Assembly: GCA_037389465.1 (NCBI GenBank)
Contig: JAZARR010000175.1
Coordinates: 992,001 to 1,056,000 of the forward strand
Length of the DNA: 64,000 nucleotides
DNA from: Baylisascaris procyonis
Taxonomy: Eukaryota; Nematoda; Chromadorea; Rhabditida; Ascarididae
Direction of reading: 5' to 3'
Numbering within the stretch: position 1 is the stretch's first letter; each line of letters begins with the position of its first letter. Made by a program: the position numbers and the translations under genes. Below the pieces are notes generated by a model. It was not told the origin of the DNA and did no database searches. It was given only the letters and a program-made list of their open reading frames with translations. Below, piece by piece: positions 1-13,500 of the stretch.

Positions 1-2839
1 TTTCGTTGTGCTCTCCTTAGACAATTGTCGCCTTCACTTCTTCGATGTGCCTTATTTGTTTATATTAGATTGTAATAATATGCATATTGCAAAGCGAAAC
101 ATTGCACATATAACTTCAATAGCTATGTTGTAAAGTAAATTTTCTTGTATATCAATCGAAAAGGCGATATATTTACTTCTATTAAAGCTGAAAAAATAGT
201 TGTTCAAATATTAGAAAATTATTGTTCAAAATCTTTGTAAGCAATTATCAAAAAAAAATTTTTTTTTCATTTATTTTTTCGCAGCTTTCATGTTGCTAAT
301 ATTTTTATAATTGGGTTTTTTCAAAGTTTACAAAAAAAGTTCAGATTAAGTTGGCAGCAAAAAAAGAAAACGTAAGTGGAACGATAAAAAAAAATGGTTT
401 TTCTATTATTTCAATGTAAGCGCGGTTAGTCAAGCTTTCGCTTATCGATGATAAAATGGATTTAATTACTAAAATATTGGCGCAGAAAAAAAAAAAAACA
501 GCTTTTTGGCATTCGTTGTTTTATTTCTTCATTTTTTGAGACTTGTCAATAAGAACAAATAATATGACATCAACATCAATATAAAATATAATTTTATAAT
601 ATAACTGAAAAATTTCTCATTCTAAATTTCATAAAAAGTTAAAGATTAGAAATATGAGCTCATAAGTTCGAATCCCATTTGAGACAATATTTTTTCCACT
701 AATTCATTCTCTTTTTTTCACATTAAAAATTTTTCTGAAAAATTTCAGAAAATTAATCGATGAATTTCTGCAAAAAAAATTGGCAACATGTCAAATTTTA
801 AAATATTTCCGATTGAACTTCGAAAATACCTTTGAAGGTGTATATTTTTAGATTTTCCTCTTTCTTTTTTGAACATGCAAAGATGTCTGCAAAGCGCATT
901 TCTTGCGTTTCGTAGGCGCATATTCCCATTTTCAATGTTCCATTATCAAGAAATTTTTTATAGCACCATGGGGGAAGTTTTTTTATTATTAGACGTTATG
1001 TGGCAATCACATTCAACAGCACTATTTTAAACGAAGAAAAATTCAAGCATATCTTATTTTAAATTTAAAAAAAAATTTTTTTTTTGCAGAATTTCTACGC
1101 TAAATTTTTTCTAAAATTCCATACTATAAAAGCGGGAAAATTTATTACTATATTGAACAAATTTATTGCAATTGTTCTTAATATATAGGTTCTTTTAGGA
1201 AATTGAGAATCGAAATAAATCTTTGAGAAAATATCATTACGTATGATTTTTCTGCGAAAAAAAAAAGAGCTCATCGCTGTCAAAAAAATTTTTGACGAAT
1301 ATTTTTTAGTGTCTCTAAATTTGATTAATTTATGCAATATTTATAGACGCTGAATTAAAATATTTAATTGTCATCATTTTTAAATGAATATAAAATCTTG
1401 AGATATCGATTTTTAAATTCAGGAAAGCGCATCAGATCAAGATTTTTGAGAAATGTATTTTTTTTTTAAATCTCTTATTTCAGTGTAAATAATATCGCTT
1501 TTCAATTGATTCAATTCATTTCTCTCTTCACAGTGACAAATATTAATTATATTATTTTTAATTGTAATCGTTTCTCTTTCTTGTATTTATAATGGAAATT
1601 TTGCAAGTCAATAATTTAGATGTTATTTGGCAAATGAAGGAAAATTTTTGTTAGAAAGGAAAAATATTATCGATTGGGGGAGGGGGGGAGAGAGAGAGAG
1701 GGAGAGAGAGAAATAGAGAAAAGAGAATTTTAAGCGATATCAAAGAAGCCGATTTAATCCATGTATTGCACGATTTGATCATGATTTTAAAGATTTTCTA
1801 ATGATATTCCTTAAATATCTTAAACAATTTCTTAAATATTTCATTCTCTTATTATTTACAATGAGAAAAAATTTTCATTTTCCAAATTGGGTTTTTTTTT
1901 CAGTCATCAAATCTTGAACGATATTGAACTCATAAAAATTCTAAAGAAAAAAGAGAGTTTTCAAGGAGCAGCAACGTGAGTTTTTATGGAAGATTTGAAA
2001 CATTTTTTTTTCGGTACATTAAAGGTTAAGGTGTGTAGCCACTCAAAATCGATGTCCTTCCAACTATTGAGTCCAGAAATATGCTCAAATAAAGCTTATT
2101 AAGTAATTAAGCTTAATTAAACTTTATATTTAAAACTTCAGCATTAGAGACGGTAGTCACGATGAAATGATTAACTTTTCTCTGCAATTATTTTTTTTTT
2201 CGGTGAAATGAAATCTTTAAAAAATAGTTCTTATAAAATTTCTTAGGAATATGACAGCAATGAACGATGGATTTTTATTTATGCGAGTATAAACACTCTG
2301 ATTGGTCATAATATTTCCTTCATTTGCTATCAATTATTTTGATGCATATAAATTAAAATATAAGTGAGTTGTTTCCAATATTTTTCTTGCCACAAATCGA
2401 ATCCACAGTAAGCGGGTTACTGTCGTTTCGTCCATTACTTATTGTTTCCTGAATATTTTGTGCCTCATAATATGTGATCTAAGCATTTAGTTGTATTTGC
2501 ACTTTCATTCGTTTTTTTTTTTTCACTTCTAAGCATTCGCATTTATTTGTTTTTTTTTGCATTTGAAATTTCAATTATTTTGCATTTTTTCTTTGGATTT
2601 TTCTGTTGTATATATTAATTGAAAGTAAAAAATATGCATAAAATACAGATGAATAAGGAATTTATTTTCTGATGTCATTCGAGAGTTATTTAGCATCGAA
2701 AAACGCTTATGGTAGAAACCTATTGCTAAGAATTATTTCATTACTAATGCATAAAAATAGACAGTACATATAGCACCACTTCCTTGATATACATATTTAT
2801 ATAGTATCAAAAAGAAACCCAAAGGCAAGCCCAAGTCTA

Positions 2840-2878
2840 CATGCGAATTCCCTCGCCTGCGGGGAGGGAATTCGCATG
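2840..2878. repeat. Perfect 15-bp inverted repeat (hairpin)
   Basis: The left arm CATGCGAATTCCCTC (2840-2854) and right arm GAGGGAATTCGCATG (2864-2878) are perfect reverse complements around a 9-nt loop rich in G and C. The arms are much less AT-rich than the surroundings. A second small hairpin (CATATCT/AGATATG) follows about 20 bases downstream. It could be a remnant of a palindromic mobile element or a structured RNA; nothing in the sequence decides. Confidence 0.85.
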
Positions 2879-3542
2879 CAGTTTAAAACCGGGTACCCAT
2901 ATCTGGAGAGACAAGATATGTCGATGGGGACGGTTTGAAGGTTGCTTAAATGTTTCTAATGATGTTTGAGAGATCAGAAAGGAAAATTTACATATTATAA
3001 TGAAAACATATGAAATCCGATGCGTTTCGAAAATTGCCGCAAATTTTTTAAGCCAGATGGTGGAAGATGGATTCCTTTGCCTCTTTCTTCTTGTATAGAA
3101 TGGAAGATTTCTCTTCCTTTCTTCCACCTTCGTGCTGCATATGCAAATGAGTCTGCCAATAACTTGTCATTTACCTAGAAAATGATTAAATCCTCGATCA
3201 CAATGGAACCGACTTTGTAATAAATATTTGTTTAACATTACCCGAAAAACGTACACATTTAGCATCAACCGGAATTTGTTAGCGTTAATTTATCAACATC
3301 ATCCGAAACGCTGTCCGGAATATGAATGATTTCCTAATGCAAGCTTAACATTATCCGGTTATATCTGTCATTTATGTTAATTTTCAACGAAAATTAATGC
3401 GGAAAACATTACAACTATCAATTCCTCGGCACCAATAGAACGCCATGAAGAATAAGAGGTACTATAGGCAGAGGGGAGGGATGTGGCGAAGATTACATTA
3501 TCCAAGAATAAACATTCTAGGAGAAGATTCTAGCGGTAGAAT

Positions 3543-3544
<2 letters not shown>

Positions 3545-3626
<82 letters not shown>
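3545..3626. repeat. (TA)n microsatellite
   Basis: About 41 uninterrupted TA dinucleotides. The apparent reading frame through it (alternating Tyr-Ile) is an artefact of the repeat. Length is likely to be polymorphic and may be assembly-limited. Confidence 0.97.
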
Positions 3627-3631
<5 letters not shown>

Positions 3632-6158
3632 ATATTTATTAGCGAAACTGACACGCAGCGTTTTTGCATTTATTGATCGATTTCATCTTACGTATAGAAT
3701 TTTATTTATTCTGTACAATGCTACATTTATGAGCATGAGTCTTCCTAGCTAGTTTCAGTTGAGTTAGTAAATATGCCTATTAAATATTCAATATATTATA
3801 TAAAAATTGGAATTTCGAATAAAAGCTTCATGATCTTATTGTTATTTCAAAAGTTTTTCCAAAGTTGGATCTTTCTAAAATATCGTTAAATTGCAATAAA
3901 GCCCCTGGATTTATAAATTCTTCAATGTTTGTTGAAAAAAAAATGTTTTTGAAAAGGAATGAGAATCTCTAATGTGAGGATTACTTCTTCTAAATAAAAA
4001 AAAAGAAACAAATTCAACAAGGTGCAATAATAAAAGGAAACATTTCCGGTGCACAAAATTCTATTTCTTTCTATCTTTTTAGCTCTAAGATATGGCACTA
4101 TTGCAGTATAAAATATTTCACATTTATGAGTTTAATCAGCAATCTTACAATAAATTTAAGCGATCTTTTTTCAAGATATAATATTTCTCTTCCTTTTCTT
4201 TTTGAATCTATGATCGTTCCTAACCTGAAATTAATTCTAGGAACCCGCCTAAACAATAAACAAAAAGATCTCTTTTTATTAATGCCTTTATAATGCCTTT
4301 GAATTCATATTAATAAAAGCCGACCTCATTGCTTAAAATCGCATCACAAGGAAACGATGAATATCATTTAAATAATGTGAATAATTTGATAGATAATATA
4401 TGAATAAAAATCATCTATAAAGGTTATATCTTATACTGAATAAAAACTTAATGGCCTTTACCTCGAGATTTTTTTTATTATCTTACTAAAAAATCGTCTA
4501 AAATATCAATAAAATAATGAGAGCATCTAGGGGTAATTAAGTGATGAATGAAGATCATAACCAACAAAATCGAATATCGATCGATTGATTTTTTGATTTG
4601 TTTTGATGATCACCAAATGATTAAATCGGTAATCGTTGGGGTAAAGTTCTATTGAAAACGACTATTCAATTTACGTGGAAATTAAACAACCTTAATGCGT
4701 GCATGCTAATTTATTATGCAAATAAGTGGACGGGTAAATATGCGCACATGTGTGGATATTGGCTTTCATCGTTGTATTAATGAATGAATTTTTATAAACT
4801 AAGCTTCTTGCTTAAAGTGGTGATTTAATGTGTGGGCGGCAAGAGTGCTGCAAGAATTGTTTGAAGACATCAACACGACTCTATATGAACGTCAGCCCAT
4901 CGTTACATTCATCGTCTTGGTTGACTCGGGTAGTGATTATGTGCCGCCATACTTCAGAGTTGTTGCGAGATCTTAACATTGTTGTGTTCATATGGACGGC
5001 ATGATGTATGGTGGGCCATTTTGTTTTGAACAGCAATTGTTCTGCCCGTTGGGCGAGAATACCCGCCTTAGGGGAATGTTCAAGGGACAGGGAAGTAGCG
5101 GGCGCGATTAAGGAGATCACACGAGGTTTCTTTTTGGCGTTCGCCGGAGGAAAATGGGATGAGGTTTTGGAAGAATTGCAAAAAAAGAAAAAATAATAAA
5201 ATAACTTGGAAGCGATCGCATGGCGTGGACTCCTCTTAAATGTTCGATGCATTTATTGTTGTCCGATGGGGAAATAAAAAGAGCAGAGAATTTCCCTTCA
5301 CGTTTCCGAGTGCTAGAGAGTGAAAAGTGCTCTCTCTCTCTCCATCTGTCTCTCCCTCTCAGCTTCATCGAAATGCTGACGTATCACCTGGCAGGTGCAT
5401 TTTCTTCAGCGGTTTGGGTTTTTTTTTCTGGATTTTTTTTCCACTCTTTGAATTAATTCGGGGATTCCTCGTTAGTTTGTTCTTTTTGTTGTTGTTGTTT
5501 TTTTTGGCAGTGTTTTGATAAAATCTTTTTTTTTTGTTATTATCCGACGATATGGAGTGATATCACTATAGATTCTTTGTTATAAATCATATTCATAGTC
5601 GCAAATTTTATAGAGCTTTAAATCTCTTTTGTTTAGAGTCTTTGATAGAATCTCTTTACATTGTTGAGGTCGTCATCCGTACTATTGACAACCATCGCAA
5701 CTTCTTCATTCTTTAAACTTTAATAATTATTCTTAATGCTTTCTATCTCTTAGTCACTGTGAATTCATTCGATAATTTTTCTAATCCGGAAGACTATCAG
5801 GAAGCATTTTCGATTTTCTCCACAACTATAACCCGATTCGGAAGATTTTGACGAGCGTGTATATTTACAAGACAACCAAAAATGTCGGTGCATGTTTTAT
5901 GAACCTTCAGTTTATCGATCGTATGCTTGCTATGAAAGGCTAAAAAGTTGTCGTCCTGTAGAGCAGCCCTTATCAGTTGCTTATCAGCTCTTATTCCGGA
6001 TATGCTTGGCATTCTTATCATCTGATCGTTCAATAAAACTACCCATGATTAAGACCTCGCGAAATTTAAATTCGGAGCTTTTATTTAACGAGTAAACCTT
6101 TTAGGTAATAGTAGAGATTTTACCTGCACTTTGTGGTCTATTTTCTCTGGTGTTGCAG

Positions 6159-6314
6159 GTCGTATTATCTATGCTGATGGGTGTTGGTGGGATTTACAAG
6201 TTGCAATCGTTTCTTAGTTGTTGGGATCTAACTCAACCAGTTGATGAGATGTTGAAGCTGGCAATAGTATTCGCGCCCTCAAATACTGCAAAGGTTGCAA
6301 AGAGCGATGAATAA
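6159..6314 (+). CDS. Possible last exon of an unidentified gene
   Basis: A good splice acceptor (TGTTGCAG, 6151-6158) is followed by 51 open codons and a TAA stop (6312-6314). The translation begins VVLSMLMGVGGIYKLQSFLS, a short hydrophobic stretch, and ends in a small polar tail (NTAKVAKSDE). It reads like the C-terminal exon of a small membrane protein, but I cannot name a family and I could not find upstream exons with matching phase. The next gene starts less than 500 bases downstream on the same strand. It could also be a chance open frame. Confidence 0.25.
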   Translation, partial: VVLSMLMGVGGIYKLQSFLSCWDLTQPVDEMLKLAIVFAPSNTAKVAKSDE

Positions 6315-6790
6315 GGCAGCGCGATAATGGTTCCCATAAAGGACTCGCAGATGCCCTGATAATCAACGTCACGCATCGTCCTCATTCAACTCCATCGACA
6401 ATCGGCTCCCCAATTTGACGATCGGCGATGTTTTTGGTCGACTCCATCCGTGACTGGATCTGCCTTTCATCCCCTCTGCCGTCAGCTAACTTTATCTATA
6501 GTTGAATTACCGACCAAACGTTTCCCCTTTATCGTCACATTCTAATGACAAATAAACCCTTTTCCGTTGCTAAACTTCACTACCGATAATGCGAGATGCG
6601 AGGGGATAATCCCTCATCAGCGACGTCTGCCTCCTATTATCGCATGCCATACTTTAACTCTTAGTTTTGCCTTCGTAATTAATATATTTTTTTAGGGACT
6701 TTCTAATGTATCTTTGTAAAATTTTATATTTATTGCGACATTGTTCTTAATGCACTTAAGACGAATAACACATCGTTGTGTTATATTTAG

Positions 6791-7563
6791 ATGGACACTT
6801 TGGAGAAGTTCGTCAACTTTGTGGGAAGTCTTATTGGAGCGATCAAAGAAGGATGTTCGACTGAGGATGTGGCGCATCGTTATAAGTATGTTTTCATAAA
6901 CTAACATTTTCTATTTCTTTACATTTTTAATGATAAAAAATAGGTGAACGTTGGATCGAATGAACATCGTCTCTTTTTTCCCATTAAGTGCTGTTATAAT
7001 TTTGTAAGCAATTGGTAGTATCTTTCTAATGTAATAGTTGTAAATTAATCTATAAACTTGTAAATTGTTGTTGATATGCTTGTTGGACAGTTACCTATAA
7101 CGTTTATTACCGATAGTAAAGTAGTGGTTCCTGGTGCATTTATGATTCAAATTGTTGATATGTGCTTATCCTTTATTGGAATAATAACGATGACATCTAT
7201 TTTTCATCGAATATGATGGCGTTGATGAACTTAGGCGGTTGACTGAATGTTTTTTAGATTATCTCATCTGTGAAGTTCTCACTGCGCAAGGTGTTTATGA
7301 AATGCAGGTATTGCATCTGCAATGCACCTGTGTGGTTACAATGTCAGCTGTTTGCAGGGAAATGTTCGATAAGGAAATAAAGTACACTGAAATGGGCTGT
7401 AGTTCACTAGAAGGTTTATTGAAAATATGTGAGCAAAGGGGTAAAATTTACCGACGAGATGGACGTTGGTTTGTGCGGACAACCGAAGATAATAAGCATA
7501 TGGTCGATCTTATCAACAACACTAAATCGGCTAAGAACAAAAAAGGAAACATCAAATATTATG
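6791..7563 (+). other. LOTUS domain 1 (exons 1-2 of the LOTUS-Tudor gene)
   Basis: Exon 1 ends TATAA|gtatgt and exon 2 begins after TTTGCAG. Joined, they read [20 protein letters not shown], matching the LOTUS pattern of helix, then a conserved L/MG-x-SS-L-E-x-L-L motif, then a basic beta strand ([13 protein letters not shown]). This junction is the best anchor for the gene: the domain is split by the intron yet continuous after splicing. Confidence 0.88.
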
Positions 7564-10500
7564 GTAATTTTCTTGCTGAATAGTTGATCAAATGTTGTTG
7601 TCGAAATAGAATGCAGCGTTATAGCACAACTATCGTGTAAGTCTCGTTCGAAAACTCTAGAGAGAAATAAAATGATGGCTAAAGTTAAATTTAATAATTT
7701 CGAGAAAGTTTGGTGGATAAAGAAGGGAAGTCGAAACGTCCAAGTTCATGACTATCTGCTGTATATATTTTATCGTTCAACGGTTTAGAGGAAATCTTAA
7801 TGTGCACTCAAGAAAGATAGGCACTTTTTTCTGCATCTTTAATGCGATACCACTAATTCCTTGTTTTGTTTACGTTGAATGCGCGACGATGAGGTGCCTT
7901 GAGCTTTTGGTCGCACTTCTTACTTCGTTGTCTTGTTTTCTCTTATTTGATGCATTTCGTATGAGTTACTGGATATGAGATGCTTCTAGAAGTGCACATA
8001 TTATCACCTATTGTCCATCAGTGGTCATCTAGTGGACGGTTAGGTATGGATGAAAGTTGCTGTCCTATTGGATCAGCAGTGGCCACTCTATCTTCTGGGA
8101 TATGGGTGAGGTTGCGCAGCCGCACATATTCTTATTTGTTTATTTTATGTTTAAAAAGTGCAGAGCAACTCATGAACCACGTGGACAGTGAGTAATTAAA
8201 AATTTCAGGACGAATAACGCCAAAGGCAAATTTCTCGAAAGTGCCACATATATCACAGTTCAAAACTCAATTGAAACCAGAGCCAAAGACCTCAATGAAA
8301 AGTAGGCAACCTGTGCCCACAGTATACAATGCGGCTTTTATGAAACAGCCAGAGTCGAGCTCTGGAAATCATCAAACGGAAAATCCCACTGATTGCCTTC
8401 TATCTCCTCCACCAGGATTTGAGGATAAAACTGGTCGATGTGAGGGAGAACTTGATTATGATTTTGCGAATGCCGGAGGTGCTTTTTCATCTCGTCGTCC
8501 TAGTAAGTTATCCAGTTATTTCTGATATTAACTCTTCTTTTATTAAATGATTAAAAAATTTGTGCAAAAATTGATCTAAAATTTGTTTTTGAATTTATGA
8601 ATGCAAAATTACATTGTCATAAGTGTTCGTTGATAGCGTTCTGCGTAAATGAGTGTGTAACACTTTGTGCTTAGATGAAAAGTCGAACAGTTCCTCAGTA
8701 TCTTCATTCGACAATAACGTTGCTACGGCATCGAGGGATCGCTTCGCTAAGGTTGGTATTGCTGTTTCCCATCTAAATGTTATTCTTGCTTATGTCATTT
8801 TGCTTTTATCGCATAATAGAACAAGAGAAATGAGTGTAATTATTATAATTATTATTTTTATTATTATTATTTAATTATTATTTTTATTTATTTATTTATT
8901 TATTTATTTATTTTTGATATGATATTATGCATTTTAAATTGTTGTCAAAGAAAGCAGATTTGAGGCAATCATAGATGAAATGGGCAACACTGTTGCGGTG
9001 TAAACTGTTGCATTGATGTATGGAGACGTTTGTTAAGCGAAACTTTTATATATTGATAGATGGGATCAATCGTTGATCTCAATTGTTTGCGCCTAAGTTG
9101 TTTCCCTATGTAGATTAGTTGCAATTGCGTGGAAATGAGGTTGTGGTTTGCGTAATCATGCTTAAGTTCGAAAGTTATTTATATTATATACAAACGTTTC
9201 TTGACCTGAATGTTCAAGATTGTATTTGACTGGTTGTATGGGAAAAATTTTGGGAAGATGATTTTACCCTGCAATCAGTTTTTGCGAGACCACTCACGCC
9301 GCTACCCACGGCTCCATCACCGTAACCTTTTATCGTTGTCTGTGGTACTGTGGTGTAGAAGGTGAATGTAGATGTGGATTTGACAATTGTTATCAAATGA
9401 GTAGTGTCAGATGATAAGTGACAGTATATTCGACTCTCGATAGTCGAGGTTAATGTGTTGTTGCCTAATCTTGGGCTGTTTAAATTATACTGCTGCCTAG
9501 TATATAAATGAGCGCATTAGCGATGGCAGTTATCTGCAACAGATGCAGACGCCCTCCCCCTCCCTTCTACGATTATCATCAATACCGACGAAAGTCTGTT
9601 TCCTTGAATTAGAAGTACATCTTTGCAAATTTCCCATCGAGTTAGGTGGAAGTTGGATATGCTGTATTAGTATGATGATTGTCATGTTGTAAAGGGGTAG
9701 ATAAATGTCATAACGTTAACGAGTACTAGAATTGGTTTTTACCTGTGGGAAGACCTAGATAGACACACTTATGCCTGTCAAATGTTTTTTTCGACTTAGA
9801 AGACGGATGTTATATTAGTGCATAATCGAGATTTTGAACGCAATCAGTTCGGTTCATTGCTTCAGTTTTATGTTTACCTTAATAATTGCATTTATTCAGC
9901 TGTGATTGATGTGATTTATCGATTATCAATGTAATCAATAATCGATTGATCACAGCTGTAACTATGAATAATTATAGGGTTGTGAACGTCTACGAGCAAC
10001 GGTGGAGATGTGTGGTGGTGAGACTTCATTGAGTAGTTTGAAGCAAGCCTATCAAAAGCGATATCATATACCATTGGATAGTGCAGAGGTAATTTTCGGT
10101 GCTCTCAAAATGCCTCTTTATGACACAATTAGGGGAAAGTAGTTAGCGGTGCTTTTGATTGCGCTAACTTAACCTTTTTTTAATTTCAGGTTGGTGGAGA
10201 GGGGGGATGGTACTGATTATCATTTCCAGGGGCAATTTTTATTTCCGTTTATCGCTGCAGTGGTTGATATTGCGAGTTCCGACATCAGCAGTGGCATTTA
10301 AAGTATTGACCATAACTCTGCAACCTGAAAATGAGTATTTCTACTTCATCGTAAACTCTCGCAAGGTGATATTCCGTACAGGATTTGAAATATTGAAGGG
10401 TATTTTCCGGGTTTCTTTTGATATCGTAGCGTTCAGAGTTGTTTATTATCAGATCGAATAGTTTTTCTTCGAGGATTTTATATCAAAATGAATTTGTTGT

Positions 10501-13500
10501 ATCGTTTAGTCTGATTGGGATAAGGCTTGTTGGATTTACACTACCAGAGAGGATGGATGCTCCTTTTCTTTGTTTATTTCATTTTGCTGATATATTCTTT
10601 GCCTATTTTTTCAATAGTTCCATCGTTTATTTGGTGTTGATATGTCGAATCCGGAACGATTACAACACATATTGAATGGATGTTTGGATTTAAAAGAGGA
10701 ATACGATGAGTGGATATTTTCTGTGCCGGCAGACGATCTTGACGATACATTTTTTGATGGTATAATTCATCTTTAGAATTTTTGTTTCATTGCTAGGTTT
10801 TTTTCTGGACGATATTTTTTTTTAGTTGTAGTTTTGAATAGAATATACAAAGTTGTATGCCTGATGCAGCTTGAAAGTTGAGTTTCTTCGTCGTTTAAAA
10901 TGTTGGAGTTGTGTTAACTGTAATTCATTGCCTCTGTCAGCACTGTCGACCGAAGATATTAGAAATTGGAAGCTGTCATATAATAATAATGTCTTTTTTT
11001 ATACAATAAAGAAAGCATTTAATCGTACTCTAATATAGTATATGTATATAGATGATTTAAGTTCATAGGCGAAGTTGAAAAGTAAAGCTCTTGGTTAGTT
11101 CAATGACGCGATCCGATTGTCCCAGTATATAATAAATGTTAGTTCAGCTGATGCAAAAAAACTGGGGTTAATTTAATTTGCATATGTTGTTTATTTTTTA
11201 TTATTTAACTGTGAATAAACATCGGAAATTATTTGTGGATATTGCAGCTCTCGATCGTCTACAGGTCGTAAACAAAACCTTCAATCGTCAAGAGGTTCCC
11301 TCGGATTTTTCGTTATCATTGTTGGTAGTGGTAGTTGATATTGAGGATGAAGTATGAGATGTTAAATGTGGGGAAGGGGAGAGGGGCTTTCCAGGATATT
11401 TGAATCCTTAGTTCCTAACAGGAAACACAGAGTTAAAGAGGTCGTCTGATATCAATAGGTGATTCTCTAAAGATTTTGCTTTGTTTAGTGACTGCATTTA
11501 GAGGTTTAGAATTGCCGTTTTAATATTTGTTAATATTTAGAGGATAGAAAACATTATTTATAATCACAGAAGTTTTATTTTTCTTTCTTACGCCATCAAC
11601 GATATGAGATTGAAACAAAACATTTGGAGTTATCCGTTCAAAACGTCTTAACAGAAATAAGCATTGCAGTATTAATTCATTGATGCCACTTTTGCCGATG
11701 CGTTGTGAAGATTACTGCTTCAAGTTTATACTTTGGCTTATATTAAAAAAATCGACATTGCTTTTGCTTTTCAAGGGGATCAGGCGTTCCTTTCTATAAA
11801 ATTTTTCTTTATTTATCTTGAGAATTTAATCTCCTCGAAGTCGTACATGAAAAGTTTGATTGCTGCATTTGTTTGAATGGAGAAATCCTGGAGCCACTAA
11901 CTGTTATCGCATTCAAGAAAAAAGAAAACCGTATTTGGAAGATTTCTTTTATTTTTGCTTTTATTGGTTATTGTGATTTCACTCTGGTAAGCAGTTATGC
12001 TCACTAGTGAATCTAGTTTTATGTTAGGTAATAAATTCCAACTAGAAGTTATAACTTGACAGTTACTTGTATTGAACGGTTAATAACTAATTAATAATAA
12101 TACGTATAAAACGTCAGAAAAACGCCTACAATGATGGTAACGAAGGGATATCAGCAGTTTCCGACAGTTCATTGCAAGCGTCACATCGTCCATCATCATC
12201 GCGTGGAGTGAACTGCTATGGGCCAAAGAGAGTAGTGGATCACCGAGGCGATGAGGTAATTTTGTATTTTCATGTGCAGCACTCTTCATTATGTTGTTGC
12301 ATGTTGACACTCCAAAGAAGAGGGGAGAGGGAGGGGGAGAGACAAGTTGAAGGGAAAAAAAATCACTGATAAGGACAGGTTCGTGCATCGTAAATTTGAA
12401 ATGGCCTAGTGTTAATGTATTTTGAGTGATATTAAATTGACTGGATATTTTTTAGGCCTTCGGAGGTAGACGTGATATCGAACTCAATAAAGGCACTCAC
12501 ATTGATTCAGTCGAATCTCAGAAAGTTTCATCCGGCGATGAGCTTGATTATCTGTCATTAGGCCGCAAAATATTCGGAGATGTGATCTGCAATGGTCCGA
12601 TCAAGGTATATATTTTGCATCTTGACTGCGCTCGTTGAATTGCCTAGAAAATTGTACTATCGAGTAACGTAGATGGAGAAGTGCCTTGGATGCTAGTAAT
12701 AAAAATTTAGTCATCCATAAATATTTTAATCATGAAAGATGCCAAAATGTATATAAGTGACGCACATTGATCAGAAATCCATATTACACTTGTCATCTTT
12801 AATGCGTTGATTCGTTTGTTTAGAGCACGTTTCTCGGAGCTTTGAGTGCTGCAGATAAAATCTTTTGCATATAAGCAGGCTATATAGGTAAACATCGCGT
12901 AGGCTTTCATTCCTCTGTCATCTTATTGTTGTATGCAAATTTCATATGAATGCTTCCATTCATAAAGAATTCATGTCCTCGAACGTATAATATACTAATA
13001 GGATGAAGAAATGATTCGAGAGGAAAGTAATTTCCTCGTAGATTTCAGCTGAAAAAAGAATGAGAATAGGAAAGGAAGGAAAGAGGCATTTAAGAAGGAT
13101 ATAATTTCGCATTTCAAGCAATGTTTGGCGTGGATATTTAAACAATATTTCCCTTGTTGTTTCAGTTTTTTGAAGTGGATAAAGTTCTACACGTTTTTTG
13201 CTTTTTTTTGAAAGCCTTTTTAATGTTCGAAAATTGCCGGTTCTTAGTGTCTTTTGGAGAGGGAGGAAACGAATTTTACCTCAGGAGATTCTCAAATAGA
13301 GAAGACATTCTTACTGGCGCTTTTGTATGCTTGGGGATGCAGATGAGCTTTTCCAGTTGGCTCTTGACTACACTTGCCCACGCTCACACGTTTGGCCAAT
13401 TGGGTGTTGACCACACTTGGTCACACGTGATATTAGGAAGCAAATATTTTTACAAGACTACTGAGGAAAGCATTCGTTTAAAAGTTGTAACGATGTATTC

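Larger units (their letters stand above)
1..6158. other. 5' intergenic region, no identified gene
   Basis: I see no recognisable gene in these 6.1 kb. The region is AT-rich with many A or T homopolymers. It holds a GA-rich strip near 1674-1728, a 15-bp perfect inverted repeat at 2840-2878, a (TA)n microsatellite at 3545-3626, a less AT-rich block at about 4880-5230 and a CT-rich run near 5323-5360. Short open frames occur on both strands, for example minus 5797-6033 (78 codons, ending KIENAS) and plus 5008-5196. None shows a family motif or a convincing set of splice sites, so I do not call them genes. Confidence 0.6.

Noticed and set aside
655..690. B-box-like AGTTCGAATCCC suggesting a tRNA
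   Set aside because: No A-box at the right distance and the T-stem does not pair.
3445..3627. Open frame running into Tyr-Ile repeats
   Set aside because: Produced by a (TA)n microsatellite, as are frames at 22916-23257, 23010-23210 and 43356-43538.
7980..8107. Possible extra exon between exons 2 and 3 of the LOTUS-Tudor gene
   Set aside because: It has an acceptor and a GTGAGG donor, but no combination of phases joins it to exons 2 and 3 without a stop.
10089..10094. GTAATT donor after LDSAE in exon 5
   Set aside because: Reading through completes the LOTUS domain and gives the correct phase for exon 6.
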